Shown piece after piece: positions 8,936-18,387 of a stretch of DNA of 64,000 nt. A program made the translations under genes and the position numbers. The DNA is from Shewanella glacialimarina. Its GTDB lineage: Bacteria; Pseudomonadota; Gammaproteobacteria; Enterobacterales; Shewanellaceae. The notes beneath the pieces were generated by a model. That model saw nothing but the letters and a program-made list of their open reading frames with translations, was not told the origin of the DNA and did not search any database. Each line of letters begins with the position of its first letter. The stretch's first letter is position 1. The stretch spans positions 3,596,001-3,660,000 of the forward strand of contig NZ_CP041216.1 in the NCBI RefSeq assembly GCF_020511155.1. The letters run 5' to 3'.

Positions 8936-9889
8936 ATGTTACGTGTTTTACTGCTTGTTTTTTGCTCTATTTTATTGATTGCTTGCCAACCTAAAGCTGA
9001 CAACACAGTGGTATTAACTAAAGATGCAAGTTACCACGCCACCTTATCCCAAGATAGTCAATATGCATTAATCAGTACCGCCAATAATGGCGTACAGTTT
9101 TGGTCACTTGCTGACAAGGTGCTCAAGTATCAATGGGTACACGGTGCAAGTAATAGCAGTAATGTATTTGATACTGCCATTTCCACTAACAATGCCTACG
9201 CCGCCACTTTATCCAGCGATTCTGTGGTTATATGGAATATAGATACTGGTCGCTCTATCGGCTGGTGGACATTACCTGCTTACTCTCAAAGTGTCGCTAT
9301 TGCTAACAATGGTCATGCATTAATCGGTTTAGCTGATGGCTCTGTCATGTCGCTTCAACCGGATAACCAAGGATTAATCCAGTTTTTGGGACATCAGGAA
9401 AAAGTGAATAGCGTGTCTATTTCTGATGATGGATTAGTTGCCTTAAGTGGTGGCAATGATGGACAAATCCGTTTATGGCAAACACAAACAGGCCAGCCTT
9501 TACAGCAATGGCAATTAGATTCAAGAATTACTAAAGTATTATTAAGTGGTGATGGCACCTTAAGCTTTGCGGGTGATATCACTGGTAATGCAGCAATTTG
9601 GCAATCAAGCTCAGGCAAAAAAATCAGTGCACTGTTAATCGAACGTCGCCAAATGAATGTGTCTAGCGCACGCTTTGTTAGCCAAAATACTCAGCTGCTC
9701 ACCGGCACACCGTCTAAAGAAATATTTTTATGGCAAGTCGACTCTGGTGAACGCCTGCAAAGATGGCAAGTTGAGGTGACTAAAAACAGCCAAAATAGAG
9801 GCGCTGTAGTATACTCTGTCGCCCAGCCCAGCACTGGCAAAGTAATGAGTGTTAGCAGCCAAGGTTTATTAGAAGCCTGGGATTTATAA
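8936..9889 (+). CDS. WD40-repeat lipoprotein
   Basis: Predicted lipoprotein of 317 residues from the ATG at 8936, which has AAGGAG 8 nt upstream; an ATG at 8909 in frame lacks one. The signal MLRVLLLVFCSILLIAC ends in a lipobox (Cys17). The rest folds as a beta-propeller by repeats: GHQEKVNSVSISDDGLVALSGGNDGQIRLW is a textbook WD40 unit, and there are more degenerate units on each side, each ending in a W residue (VQFWSL, VVIWNI, AAIWQS, IFLWQV, LEAWDL). Probably a periplasm-facing scaffold. It lies between the fkpA-like gene and slyX; no catalytic site is visible. Confidence 0.8.
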   Translation: MLRVLLLVFCSILLIACQPKADNTVVLTKDASYHATLSQDSQYALISTANNGVQFWSLADKVLKYQWVHGASNSSNVFDTAISTNNAYAATLSSDSVVIWNIDTGRSIGWWTLPAYSQSVAIANNGHALIGLADGSVMSLQPDNQGLIQFLGHQEKVNSVSISDDGLVALSGGNDGQIRLWQTQTGQPLQQWQLDSRITKVLLSGDGTLSFAGDITGNAAIWQSSSGKKISALLIERRQMNVSSARFVSQNTQLLTGTPSKEIFLWQVDSGERLQRWQVEVTKNSQNRGAVVYSVAQPSTGKVMSVSSQGLLEAWDL

Positions 9890-9909
9890 ATGTTATTGAC
9901 GAGGTTTGA

Positions 9910-10122
9910 ATGGAACAGTTGTTAACGAAAATTGATGATTTAGAAACTAAGATGGCGTTTCAAGAAATTACGTTGGAAGAATTGAATCAAGAAGTGATTA
10001 AGCTAAATGATATTGTATCGCGCCAGCAACATCAAATTATGCTAATGGTTAATAAATTACATGCGATTGAACCCAGTAATATGGCCAGTCACGCAGATGA
10101 AACACCGCCGCCACATTACTAA
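9910..10122 (+). CDS. slyX: SlyX family protein
   Basis: Small 70-residue coiled-coil protein. The heptad-rich segment [43 protein letters not shown] and the C-terminal proline/histidine tail ending PPPHY are diagnostic of SlyX. The function is unknown despite the historical lysis name. It starts 21 nt after the WD40 lipoprotein, so the two are probably cotranscribed. The fkpA-slyX neighbourhood is conserved with enterics. Confidence 0.93.
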   Translation: MEQLLTKIDDLETKMAFQEITLEELNQEVIKLNDIVSRQQHQIMLMVNKLHAIEPSNMASHADETPPPHY

Positions 10123-10194
10123 TGCGGTTAATTAGCTAGATCGTTAAATCTAATACTGACTCACATTAACGAGTATTATCTGCAAAGGATGTTT

Positions 10195-10707
10195 ATGCCT
10201 GATGCTATTTTATTGCCAATAGCTGTTACGGGGGAAAATATTTTAACCATAACAGCTGAAAAAGTGACCCTATTTGATCAGTCTATTCAATTATTAGCCG
10301 CCAATATGCTGGCAACCATGACGGCTGCAAACGGGGTAGGTATTGCCGCACCACAGGTTTTTAGCACTATAGCGATGTTTATTATGGCCTCAAGACCTAA
10401 TGAACGTTATCCCACCGCACCAACTATGACCCCTATTGTGGTAATTAACCCGACTATATTGGCCGCCTCTGAGTTGATGGAATCTGCCGATGAAGGTTGT
10501 CTATCTATACCAGGGCAGCGAATTAATATTTGGCGTCATGCGGATATTAAAGTGCAATATCAACAACTAAATGGTAATTTGGTGACTCAAAATTTAACTG
10601 GGTTTATTGCGCGTATTTTTCAACATGAATTTGACCATCTTCAGGGCATTACCTTGCTTGAGCGAAGCCTAATGAGCGAACAAACTAAGCAAAATGCGTA
10701 TATTTAA
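10195..10707 (+). CDS. Peptide deformylase paralogue
   Basis: Polypeptide deformylase family, 170 residues from the ATG at 10195 (AAGG 6 nt upstream; the ATG at 10189 touches the AAGG directly). All three catalytic motifs are present: GVGIAAPQ (47-54), EGCLS (100-104, metal ligand Cys102) and QHEFDH (143-148, two histidine ligands and the general-base glutamate). It should therefore be active in removing N-formyl groups. The context is not the def-fmt operon, so this is probably a second, diverged deformylase. It is shorter at the C-terminus than some type 1 enzymes. Confidence 0.85.
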   Translation: MPDAILLPIAVTGENILTITAEKVTLFDQSIQLLAANMLATMTAANGVGIAAPQVFSTIAMFIMASRPNERYPTAPTMTPIVVINPTILAASELMESADEGCLSIPGQRINIWRHADIKVQYQQLNGNLVTQNLTGFIARIFQHEFDHLQGITLLERSLMSEQTKQNAYI

Positions 10708-10761
10708 ATCTACGTTAGCGTTTAAAATTTTCAATGGGTCACTTAACAGCAAGGATAATGA

Positions 10762-12153
10762 ATGAAACTGAATGCTTTCTTGATACCACGTTCAACCATT
10801 ATCAGTATCTTGATGTGTTTGACTCTATCAGGCTGTGCGTTCAACAGTATATTCATTAATTATCCATCACAAATAACCCCTTACAAACAACAAATCAACA
10901 GCCCTAGCCCATCACTTGACCTTGATGATATTGCTAATGAAATCGACTCTAATGACGGCTTACTATATGCACAGGAATCTGGACGTTTAGCGCAAATCAA
11001 TGGCAGTTTTGAACAAAGTAAACACTATTACCAACAAGCGATAGAAGCTTATAAAGCCTTTGATGATAAAGCTAAAATCAGCGTCACTGACATGGGCTCC
11101 AAAGCCAGTAGTTTATTATTAAACGATAATGCTATTCCCTATCGCGGCCCAGGCTATGAACGGATTATGCTGCACCAGTACCAAGCCTTAAACTACCTGT
11201 TTTCAGGTGATTCACAGGGCGCAATGGTAGAATTAAGACGCAGTAATGAATTGCAAAGCAGTGAGCAAGCTCGCTACCAAAAGTCACAAAAATCAGTCCA
11301 GGCGATGGCAAACGGCACAATAGACGCTGAAGTAAACAAGTTAGGCCAATCAGCCGGAACAGTAACCAGCTCATTTTTAAATGCATACAGTTATTACACC
11401 ACAGGTTTGCTTTACGAATTACTCGGTGAGCCCAACGACGCCTATATTGATTACCGTAAAGCAGCTCAAATATCACCTAATAATAAATACTTACAACAGG
11501 ATTTAGTTAGACTGGCTAAGCAACTTTCGATGCAACAATATGACGACTTTTCACGCCGTTGGGGCGATGCAGTTTTAGCCACCCCAAAACAAGGCCAAGT
11601 GGTGTTTTTGATTGAGCGTGGTTTTGTGCCTGAAAAGCAAAGTCTGACCGTACCCTTTACCATCGATGGTAACTGGCAAACCGTGTCACTGGCGACATAT
11701 CAACCTGCAATGAATAATAGCGCGCCGGTCTCTATTCAGGGACTTGGCAGCGCCCTTAAAGCTGAAACGATAGCCAATATTGACGCGCTGGCAATTAATG
11801 CGTTAAAAGAAGACTTACCCGCAGCATTGTTGAGGCAGGCGCTAAGGGTTTATGCTAAAGCTGAAATGGCACAAAGCGTACGCAGTGAAAGTAAGCGCCG
11901 TAACGACCAAATTGATGCTGGCGTGATTGCAATGCAAATTTTTAATGTCATTACAGAACAAGCTGATCGCAGAAGCTGGTTAACCCTGCCTAATCAGGCA
12001 CAAATTGCTCGACAATATGTTGACCCAGGCGAGTATGAAATTAGCCTAGGTCATACACAAAATACTAAAATTGAGATTAAATCAGATAAAACTACATTAA
12101 TTTGGGTTATAGATACTGGTAATCGTACCCGTTTTTATTCGATAATCCTGTAA
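10762..12153 (+). CDS. COG3014-type lipoprotein with TPR-like region
   Basis: Predicted lipoprotein of 463 residues; the signal ends in a lipobox LSGC (Cys25). Residues about 65-260 are helical and TPR-like (YYQQAIEAYKAFD, GLLYELLGEPNDAYIDYRKAAQISPNN). The C-terminal part is beta-rich and ends in a predicted hairpin (YEISLGHTQNTKIEIKSDKTTLIWVID). I recognise it as the uncharacterised COG3014 group, which in this lineage neighbours lpoB. The next gene begins within 30 nt, so a two-gene outer-membrane lipoprotein operon is likely. Confidence 0.7.
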   Translation: MKLNAFLIPRSTIISILMCLTLSGCAFNSIFINYPSQITPYKQQINSPSPSLDLDDIANEIDSNDGLLYAQESGRLAQINGSFEQSKHYYQQAIEAYKAFDDKAKISVTDMGSKASSLLLNDNAIPYRGPGYERIMLHQYQALNYLFSGDSQGAMVELRRSNELQSSEQARYQKSQKSVQAMANGTIDAEVNKLGQSAGTVTSSFLNAYSYYTTGLLYELLGEPNDAYIDYRKAAQISPNNKYLQQDLVRLAKQLSMQQYDDFSRRWGDAVLATPKQGQVVFLIERGFVPEKQSLTVPFTIDGNWQTVSLATYQPAMNNSAPVSIQGLGSALKAETIANIDALAINALKEDLPAALLRQALRVYAKAEMAQSVRSESKRRNDQIDAGVIAMQIFNVITEQADRRSWLTLPNQAQIARQYVDPGEYEISLGHTQNTKIEIKSDKTTLIWVIDTGNRTRFYSIIL

Positions 12154-12180
12154 TTGCACCACCAACTTATGGAATTGATT

Positions 12181-12774
12181 ATGAAACCAATGAAACTAAT
12201 ATTTGTTCTTGCCGCAGTGTTGGGGTTAGCCGCTTGTCAATCCAAAGTGGAATATGGCGACGCTACAGAAGTCGAAACCGTTAACGAAAACTTCGGCTCT
12301 ACTGATTTACAAGCTATTGCGGCTAAAATGGTTGATAGCATGATGACCTTTCCACCGGTTGTGGTGATGACTCAAAATAACCGTCCAATTATTTTTGTCG
12401 ACAAAATTAAAAACAAAACCTCTGAACATATCGATACTGAGTCAGTCACCGATACCATTAGCAACAAGTTACTTCGCTCTGGTAAGTTTCGTTTTATTGA
12501 CATGACCAAGGTAGATGCCGTTCGCAAACAGCTCGATTATCAAAACAATGCGGGTATGGTTGACCCAACTACAGCGATTAAGTTTGGTCGCCAAATTGGT
12601 GCGCAGTTTATGCTTTATGGCAACTTATCTAGCATAGTTAAGCAAGATGGCAGCACCAAAGATGTGTACTACAAAATGACCATGCGTTTAATGGACTTGG
12701 AAACAGGTTTAATTGAATGGTCTGATGAAAAAGAAATTCGTAAAACTAAGTCTAAGTCTTTCTTAGGTATGTAA
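12181..12774 (+). CDS. lpoB: Penicillin-binding protein activator LpoB
   Basis: Outer-membrane lipoprotein of about 197 residues that in E. coli reaches through the periplasm to activate PBP1b. The signal MKPMKLIFVLAAVLGLAAC has a lipobox (Cys19). The globular LpoB domain is clear: PIIFVDKIKNKTSEHIDTESVTDTI, LLRSGKFRFID, GRQIGAQFMLYGNLSSI and YYKMTMRLMDLETGLIEWSDEKEIRK. The long disordered linker of enteric LpoB is short here. An earlier TTG-type opening at 12154 is unlikely; the start at 12181 has TGGAA upstream. Probably cotranscribed with the COG3014 gene. Confidence 0.88.
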   Translation: MKPMKLIFVLAAVLGLAACQSKVEYGDATEVETVNENFGSTDLQAIAAKMVDSMMTFPPVVVMTQNNRPIIFVDKIKNKTSEHIDTESVTDTISNKLLRSGKFRFIDMTKVDAVRKQLDYQNNAGMVDPTTAIKFGRQIGAQFMLYGNLSSIVKQDGSTKDVYYKMTMRLMDLETGLIEWSDEKEIRKTKSKSFLGM

Positions 12775-12794
12775 AATTTAATTTATATATTATT

Positions 12795-12824
12795 AAAGCC
12801 GACATTCGTGTCGGCTTTCTTATA
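12795..12824 (+). terminator. Rho-independent terminator after lpoB
   Basis: Perfect 10-bp stem (12795-12804 with 12809-12818) closed by a TTCG tetraloop, followed by CTTATATTT. Confidence 0.8.
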
Positions 12825-12866
12825 TTTGCAACAACTTTTGCTGTGCAACGTTAGGAAAACCATTAA

Positions 12867-15521
12867 GTGAAATTGCGACACGCCTTTATAGTAAAACTAC
12901 TCGGTATTTGTGTATCAGCCACGGCAATAACCGGCTGTATGAATACATCGTCAACAACCGCCAGTCTTCGAGACGGCTCGCCTTTTATTAGTGAGTATCA
13001 AGCCAGTGAACGCGCTCGGGTGATCAGCAATGTTGACTATCAACTAACCTTTTTTCTAAGTGAACAAAGTCAATTTCGCGCCATATCCACTGTTAATTTC
13101 GAATTAAATGGCACAGCAAAAAATCTAACCTTAGATTTAAACCAAGCTAATATCATCTCTATGATAGTTAATGGTTCAAAAATCTACCCTAAATACAATG
13201 GCAGCTATATCACTTTAAGCCCGTCGCTGCTGCAATCAGGGCAAAACACTATTGCCATTGAGTTCACTCGCGAGCACAGTACTAATGGTGAAGGGTTACA
13301 TCGCTTTGTTGACCCGGTAGATGGCAAAGTCTATTTGTACTCGCATTTTGAACCGGCTGCAGCGCAGCAGATGTTCGCCTTATTTGACCAACCCGATTTA
13401 AAAGCCAGTTTCCAGCTTAACGTTCATGCCCCCAAAGATTGGCAAGTGATAAGTGCAATGCGCGAAAGCAGCATTAGCGCACAAGGTAATGATAATGTAT
13501 GGGTATTTCCCGCATCACCTAAGTTAAGCCCATATAACTTTTCATTACATGCTGGCCCATATCATGTATGGCAAGATGATACTGGCCCATACCCGATGCG
13601 GTTATTCTCTCGTCAGTCGGTCACTGAGCAAGTCACACCTGAAGACTGGTTTACCTATACCAAACAAGGGTTATACTTTTTTGATCGTTATTTTGGCATC
13701 CCTTACCCATTCAAAAAGTACGATCAAGTCCTAGTACCTGACTTTTTATATGGTGCAATGGAAAATGCTGCAGCGATAACCTTTTCTGAAGATAGATTCT
13801 TATTTAACGCTAAAATGACCGCCTCGCAAAAAGAGCGCCTCGCAGGCGTTATCATGCATGAAATGGCACACCAATGGTTTGGTGATTTGGTCACCATGAA
13901 ATGGTGGAATGGATTATGGTTAAATGAAAGTTTTGCAGCCTTTATGGGCACACTTGCCACAGCTGAAGCGACTGAATTCACCCATGCCTGGCGTACCTTT
14001 TATGCATCAGGCAAGCAACGCGCTTATGAGTTAGATTCACTGGTAACCACCCACCCGATTGAAGTGCCTGTAGCCACAACTCAAAATGCTTTTGATAATA
14101 TCGATGCGATTACGTACCAAAAAGGCGCATCAACGTTAAATCAATTAAGTCATTTACTCGGTAAAGAAATCTTCCGCCAAGGGGTTAAGCAGTACCTTAC
14201 CGAATTCAGTTATCAAAATGCCCAACTAGATGACTTTATCGGTAGCTTAGCTAAAGCCAGTAACCGTGATCTAAGTCAGTGGACTCAAGAATGGTTATAC
14301 AAAGCAGGCGTTAACAGTATTAAAGCTGAATACACCTGTGCCAACGGCATGATTAGCGACTTCCAACTGGTTCAGCGCGCGGTAAGCGATGAGTTTCCAA
14401 CATTACGCGAACAAAAAGTTAAAATTGGCTTATTTTATCAACGCCAACATGGCGTTGAAGAACATCAAACCGCTGTGGTCACCTACAAAGGTGCACGCAC
14501 TGACGTCAGCGAATTGGTAGGCGCATATTGTCCTGATTTAGTCTATCCAAACCTAGATGACTGGGGCTTTGTAAAAGTTGATTTAGACCAACGCTCGATG
14601 AATACTGCCAAACAAGCACTCAATAAAGTGCACGATCCTCTATTGCGTTCAATGTTATGGCAAAGCATGTGGGACAGTGTTTTAGATGGTCAGGCCCCGT
14701 TAAATGATTTCATTAATGTAGCATTAATTAATGCGCCACTTGAGCAAGATTATACCATTTTAGGTCAAGTGATTAGTAACTTACTGCGCGCCAAAGAAAT
14801 GCTCGATTTAATGGCTCCCGCCAATAAACAGTATGCAGATAAAGTCAGTCGAGCACTAAGTCAGATGAGCTTACGCATGACAATGGAGCATCATAAAAAT
14901 AGTGACTTCCAACGTCGTTGGTTCTCCGCATACGTTAGCTTATCAACCCAGTCAGATCCGTTAAAGCACTTACAGCAACTGTTAACCGGTACCACTAAAG
15001 TAAAAGGCTTAGTGTTAGATCAAGATTTACGTTGGGATATCATTAGGCAACTTAATCGCTTTGATTACGGCAACGCCTATGCATTACTCCAACGTGAAAA
15101 AATGACCGACACATCTGATTCAGGTGAAAAAGCCGCCCTTGCTGCTGAGGTTATTCGCCCTCAAGCACACCTTAAACGCCAATGGTTAAATACCATTGAA
15201 CATAGCCAAGCCGTGCCGTTTTCTAAACTGCGGGTAGCCATGTTTAGCCTTTATCCTGCCGAGCAAAATTTACTCAGTGCCGCTACAGCAGAGCAGCGAT
15301 TAGCCAACTTAATTGAGTTAGATAAAAAAGGCCCGGTATTTATGCGCAGTTATACTCAGGCGTTAATTCCACGAGCCTGCTCAATTGATAACATTACTAT
15401 GATAGATCAAGTGCTTAATACTGAAACAGGCTTATCAAAACTCACTCGTCGCGCCTTATTAGAGACCCGTCAAAATGAGTATCGTTGCATTAATATTAAG
15501 CAATTAGTCAAACCTCTGTAA
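12867..15521 (+). CDS. M1-family aminopeptidase, lipoprotein
   Basis: Zinc metallo-aminopeptidase of the M1 (aminopeptidase N) family, 884 residues. The substrate exopeptidase motif GAMEN is near residue 294. The zinc site HEMAHQW starts at 331, and the third ligand Glu354 (WLNES) follows at the canonical 18-residue spacing. A C-terminal helical domain occupies about 560-884. The N-terminus is a signal ending in a lipobox (AITGC, Cys24), so it is predicted to be an anchored envelope peptidase rather than cytoplasmic PepN. It is flanked by terminators and looks monocistronic. Confidence 0.9.
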   Translation: MKLRHAFIVKLLGICVSATAITGCMNTSSTTASLRDGSPFISEYQASERARVISNVDYQLTFFLSEQSQFRAISTVNFELNGTAKNLTLDLNQANIISMIVNGSKIYPKYNGSYITLSPSLLQSGQNTIAIEFTREHSTNGEGLHRFVDPVDGKVYLYSHFEPAAAQQMFALFDQPDLKASFQLNVHAPKDWQVISAMRESSISAQGNDNVWVFPASPKLSPYNFSLHAGPYHVWQDDTGPYPMRLFSRQSVTEQVTPEDWFTYTKQGLYFFDRYFGIPYPFKKYDQVLVPDFLYGAMENAAAITFSEDRFLFNAKMTASQKERLAGVIMHEMAHQWFGDLVTMKWWNGLWLNESFAAFMGTLATAEATEFTHAWRTFYASGKQRAYELDSLVTTHPIEVPVATTQNAFDNIDAITYQKGASTLNQLSHLLGKEIFRQGVKQYLTEFSYQNAQLDDFIGSLAKASNRDLSQWTQEWLYKAGVNSIKAEYTCANGMISDFQLVQRAVSDEFPTLREQKVKIGLFYQRQHGVEEHQTAVVTYKGARTDVSELVGAYCPDLVYPNLDDWGFVKVDLDQRSMNTAKQALNKVHDPLLRSMLWQSMWDSVLDGQAPLNDFINVALINAPLEQDYTILGQVISNLLRAKEMLDLMAPANKQYADKVSRALSQMSLRMTMEHHKNSDFQRRWFSAYVSLSTQSDPLKHLQQLLTGTTKVKGLVLDQDLRWDIIRQLNRFDYGNAYALLQREKMTDTSDSGEKAALAAEVIRPQAHLKRQWLNTIEHSQAVPFSKLRVAMFSLYPAEQNLLSAATAEQRLANLIELDKKGPVFMRSYTQALIPRACSIDNITMIDQVLNTETGLSKLTRRALLETRQNEYRCINIKQLVKPL

Positions 15522-15553
15522 CCCAAGCTTGTTAATAACAAAGCTTATCAATA

Positions 15554-15583
15554 AAAATGGCCAGCAATTTTGCTGGCCATTTT
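15554..15583. terminator. Bidirectional terminator between the M1 peptidase and EEP genes
   Basis: Perfect 13-bp stem (15554-15566 with 15571-15583, ATTT loop) with T-rich 3' flanks in both directions, between convergent genes. Confidence 0.85.
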
Positions 15584-15600
15584 CATTTTATAATAAGCCA

Positions 15601-16737
15601 CTAACGTAAGCTAAAGGTCATCATTACTGGTGCATGGTCAGTACTGTCGCTGTCGCGTTCATAATCCGGTCGCACTAAATGACGATCAAATGTTTGGTAT
15701 TGCTCAATGTGGGCTAAATTTTTCAATTGTTTAGGATCAAACTCACTCGACACCAAAATATAATCTAAAACTGAGCCTTCACTGCCGTAATAATGAGTTG
15801 CTGGGCGTGATATCGGCAGCTGAATATCAGTATCTTTTACTGATTCAAATTCATCTAACGCTAAGCTAGCATTTGATTTAGTCGTCGCTTTAAATAATTC
15901 ATAACTGTCGTAAATTCGAAATTGATTCAGCTCAGCGAGTAATTGTTGCTCGCTCAAACCGGCAAGTTTTTTATCGTCAATATCATTACGATACACGCGT
16001 AAACTTTGATGAAATGCGGCAAGTAAATCACTGTGTAATTTATCGTTAAAATCCCCCATCAACACAAAAGGAGTGTGTTTTTGATGTTTGCGGATCAACA
16101 TCTGATGGCACAGAAATGTCGCTTCATTGCCACGCTGAATACTTGACGCCCAACGCCCTAACACTTGTCTTGATATAAAATCGGCGGCGCCCGAAGCACC
16201 GCTATCAGCTAGGTCATCCTTATCAAAGCCACTTCGCTTGGATTTTAAATGGATCACATAACAATCACAGGGGCCAAACTGCGGCAACTCTACCGTGGCA
16301 CGCAGTGGCAAGCGGCTAAAATTAAATTGTGACAGACCTAATGCCTGACAAGCTGCCTGATCAGCCTCAACATTGGCCATCTCAGTAATTGGATAACGTG
16401 ATGCTAATGCCACTACCGGATGGCGATAAACATAGTCACTTTGCACTTCTGGCTCATCTAATACTGCAAAGTAGTCATAGCCTAATTGATGACATAATGC
16501 TTTTAAAGCATCAGGGCTAAAAACCTCTTGAAAACCAATAATGTCTGGTTGGTTTTGTTGAATAAAATCACTGATCCAGGCGCATTTTTTACGCCATTGT
16601 TCAGTGGAGTAAATATTTTCAAAATCATAGTAGGCATTAGGTGGCGCAATAAAGTTAAATAGATTTATCGATGCGACACTATATTGAATTAAGGCAGCAG
16701 GGGAAGATAACAAATTAGTTGAGTTCTTTAGTTCCAT
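15601..16737 (-). CDS. Endonuclease/exonuclease/phosphatase-family hydrolase
   Basis: DNase I-like fold metal-dependent phosphoesterase, about 378 residues. Catalytic motifs in order: SINLFNF near the start, DIIGFQEVF (metal-binding Glu), VIHLKSKR, FVLMGDFND (Asp/Asn pair), LDYILVSSEF, and the terminal DHAPVMM (catalytic His). No signal peptide is obvious. The substrate cannot be read from sequence; relatives act on nucleic acids, phosphoinositides or sphingomyelin. The start is uncertain: an in-frame TTG lies at 16776 and the ATG used here at 16737; neither has a strong ribosome binding site. Confidence 0.8.
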   Translation of the reverse strand: MELKNSTNLLSSPAALIQYSVASINLFNFIAPPNAYYDFENIYSTEQWRKKCAWISDFIQQNQPDIIGFQEVFSPDALKALCHQLGYDYFAVLDEPEVQSDYVYRHPVVALASRYPITEMANVEADQAACQALGLSQFNFSRLPLRATVELPQFGPCDCYVIHLKSKRSGFDKDDLADSGASGAADFISRQVLGRWASSIQRGNEATFLCHQMLIRKHQKHTPFVLMGDFNDKLHSDLLAAFHQSLRVYRNDIDDKKLAGLSEQQLLAELNQFRIYDSYELFKATTKSNASLALDEFESVKDTDIQLPISRPATHYYGSEGSVLDYILVSSEFDPKQLKNLAHIEQYQTFDRHLVRPDYERDSDSTDHAPVMMTFSLR

Positions 16738-16930
16738 AATGACAAACATCATAGGCGTAAACCCTGAATGTCTCAATAACTTAAAAAAACATATATAATA
16801 TTAAATTAAAAATCATACACTTAAATAAATAAAGCAAATTAAATCGCCTTAATTGTTATTTTTTTGTGAACCAATAAAAAAATCACCCCGTATAGAAAAT
16901 TCGTCATCTAACCCTATGAGGAATTACAAA

Positions 16931-18301
16931 ATGAAACGGATTTATCCCTTTGCGTTGTGCGTGTCACTTGTTGGACTAACAGCTTGTTCTGATGATGATA
17001 ACGACGTCGTCGAAGTCACACCACCAGAGCCAGTTGCCACATCACATGTGCGTGTAATCCATGCCGGTAGCGACGCACCTAAGGTTAATGTCACTGCAAA
17101 TGGTGCTGAGTTACTTGCCGGTGTCGACTACGCTATGTCCAGTGGTTTACTTGAAGTGACCTCTGCTACCTATAACATTGATGTTGACGCAATTCTTGCT
17201 GACGGCACGACAACAACAGTATTAGAAGCAGAATTAGTTGCAGCAGATATGATCGAATACACAGCAGTTGCATTAGGCAAAGTTGCTGATGGCAGCCTTG
17301 CAGTAAAACTTATTCAAAACCCAATGGCCGATATTGCCACTGGTTATGCTCGGGTACAGGTGCTTCATGCTACACCTTCTGTAGGTTTAGTTGATGTTTA
17401 TGTAACAGCTCCTGATGCAGATATTAGCAATGTATCGCCAACGCTATCAGCTAATTACATGGACGCCAGCCCACAGCTTGAAGTAGCAGCAGGTGACTAT
17501 CAAATTAGAATCACAGCGGCTGGCATGAAAGATGTCGCATATGACTCAGGCACAGTTGCCTTAGGCGATATGCAAGATTACTTTATCAGCGCGATCCCAA
17601 ATACCTGGTCAGGTTCATCTCCTGTTGCATTGCATGTTGCGTTAACTGAAGGCCAAGCAATACTTAATGATGTTAACAGTGGTGCAGACCTGCGTGTCGT
17701 ACATGCTGTAGCGGATGCTCCTGCCGTTGATGTATTTTTAGATGGCGCAACAACACCCGCTGTTGATATGTTAGCGTTTGGTGAGATAACGGGTTACTTG
17801 AATGTACCCGAAGGCGCGCATACAGTAACAGTTGCCGCTGATGCTGATAACGCTGTAGTGGTAATAGATAATGCAGCTGTAGATTTAGCCTTAGGCATGA
17901 GCTATAGCACTTTAGCGATTGGCTCGTTAACCAACAACGCTATTGAACCATTGGTATTAATGGACTCAACACGTCGAGTGGCAACTGAAGCTAAACTCAC
18001 AGTAACCCACGCAGCCTATTCTGCACCTGAGGTCGATATTTACCTGACCGCATCGGCAGACATTAGTGAAGCGACTCCAGCCCTAGAAGATGTTCCATTT
18101 AAAGCATCATCAGGCAGCATCAGTGTTGTTCCAGGTACTTACACTATTAGTGTCACTGTAGCTAATACTAAAGATGTTGCTATTGGTCCATTAGAAGTAA
18201 CATTAGATGCCTCTGGTGTTTATGGCGTTGCCGCAGTTGATAATATTGGTGGCGGTGCACCATTTGGAGTGATCCTTTTAGATGACTTCACCGTAATGTA
18301 A
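16931..18301 (+). CDS. DUF4397-domain lipoprotein with four repeats
   Basis: Surface or periplasmic lipoprotein of 456 residues. The signal MKRIYPFALCVSLVGLTAC ends in a lipobox (Cys19), followed by an acidic spacer (SDDDNDVVE). Four related beta-sandwich units are visible, each opening with a VxHA motif and a PxVDVY-type strand: HVRVIHAGSDAP, ARVQVLHATPS, LRVVHAVADAP and LTVTHAAYSAP. This matches DUF4397, of unknown function and common in exported proteins. The ATG at 16931 follows GAGGAA with good spacing; earlier starts would bury the signal peptide. Confidence 0.85.
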   Translation: MKRIYPFALCVSLVGLTACSDDDNDVVEVTPPEPVATSHVRVIHAGSDAPKVNVTANGAELLAGVDYAMSSGLLEVTSATYNIDVDAILADGTTTTVLEAELVAADMIEYTAVALGKVADGSLAVKLIQNPMADIATGYARVQVLHATPSVGLVDVYVTAPDADISNVSPTLSANYMDASPQLEVAAGDYQIRITAAGMKDVAYDSGTVALGDMQDYFISAIPNTWSGSSPVALHVALTEGQAILNDVNSGADLRVVHAVADAPAVDVFLDGATTPAVDMLAFGEITGYLNVPEGAHTVTVAADADNAVVVIDNAAVDLALGMSYSTLAIGSLTNNAIEPLVLMDSTRRVATEAKLTVTHAAYSAPEVDIYLTASADISEATPALEDVPFKASSGSISVVPGTYTISVTVANTKDVAIGPLEVTLDASGVYGVAAVDNIGGGAPFGVILLDDFTVM

Positions 18302-18335
18302 TTTGTTATACCCATTTAATCTCCGTAAACCCTTT

Positions 18336-18370
18336 ACGGCTTATCTTTAACCCGGATAAGCCGTTTTTTT
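18336..18370 (+). terminator. Rho-independent terminator after the DUF4397 gene
   Basis: A 10-bp perfect stem (18336-18345 with 18355-18364) followed by a run of seven T residues ending at 18370. Confidence 0.85.
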
Positions 18371-18387
18371 ATAATGGGGCATATTCA

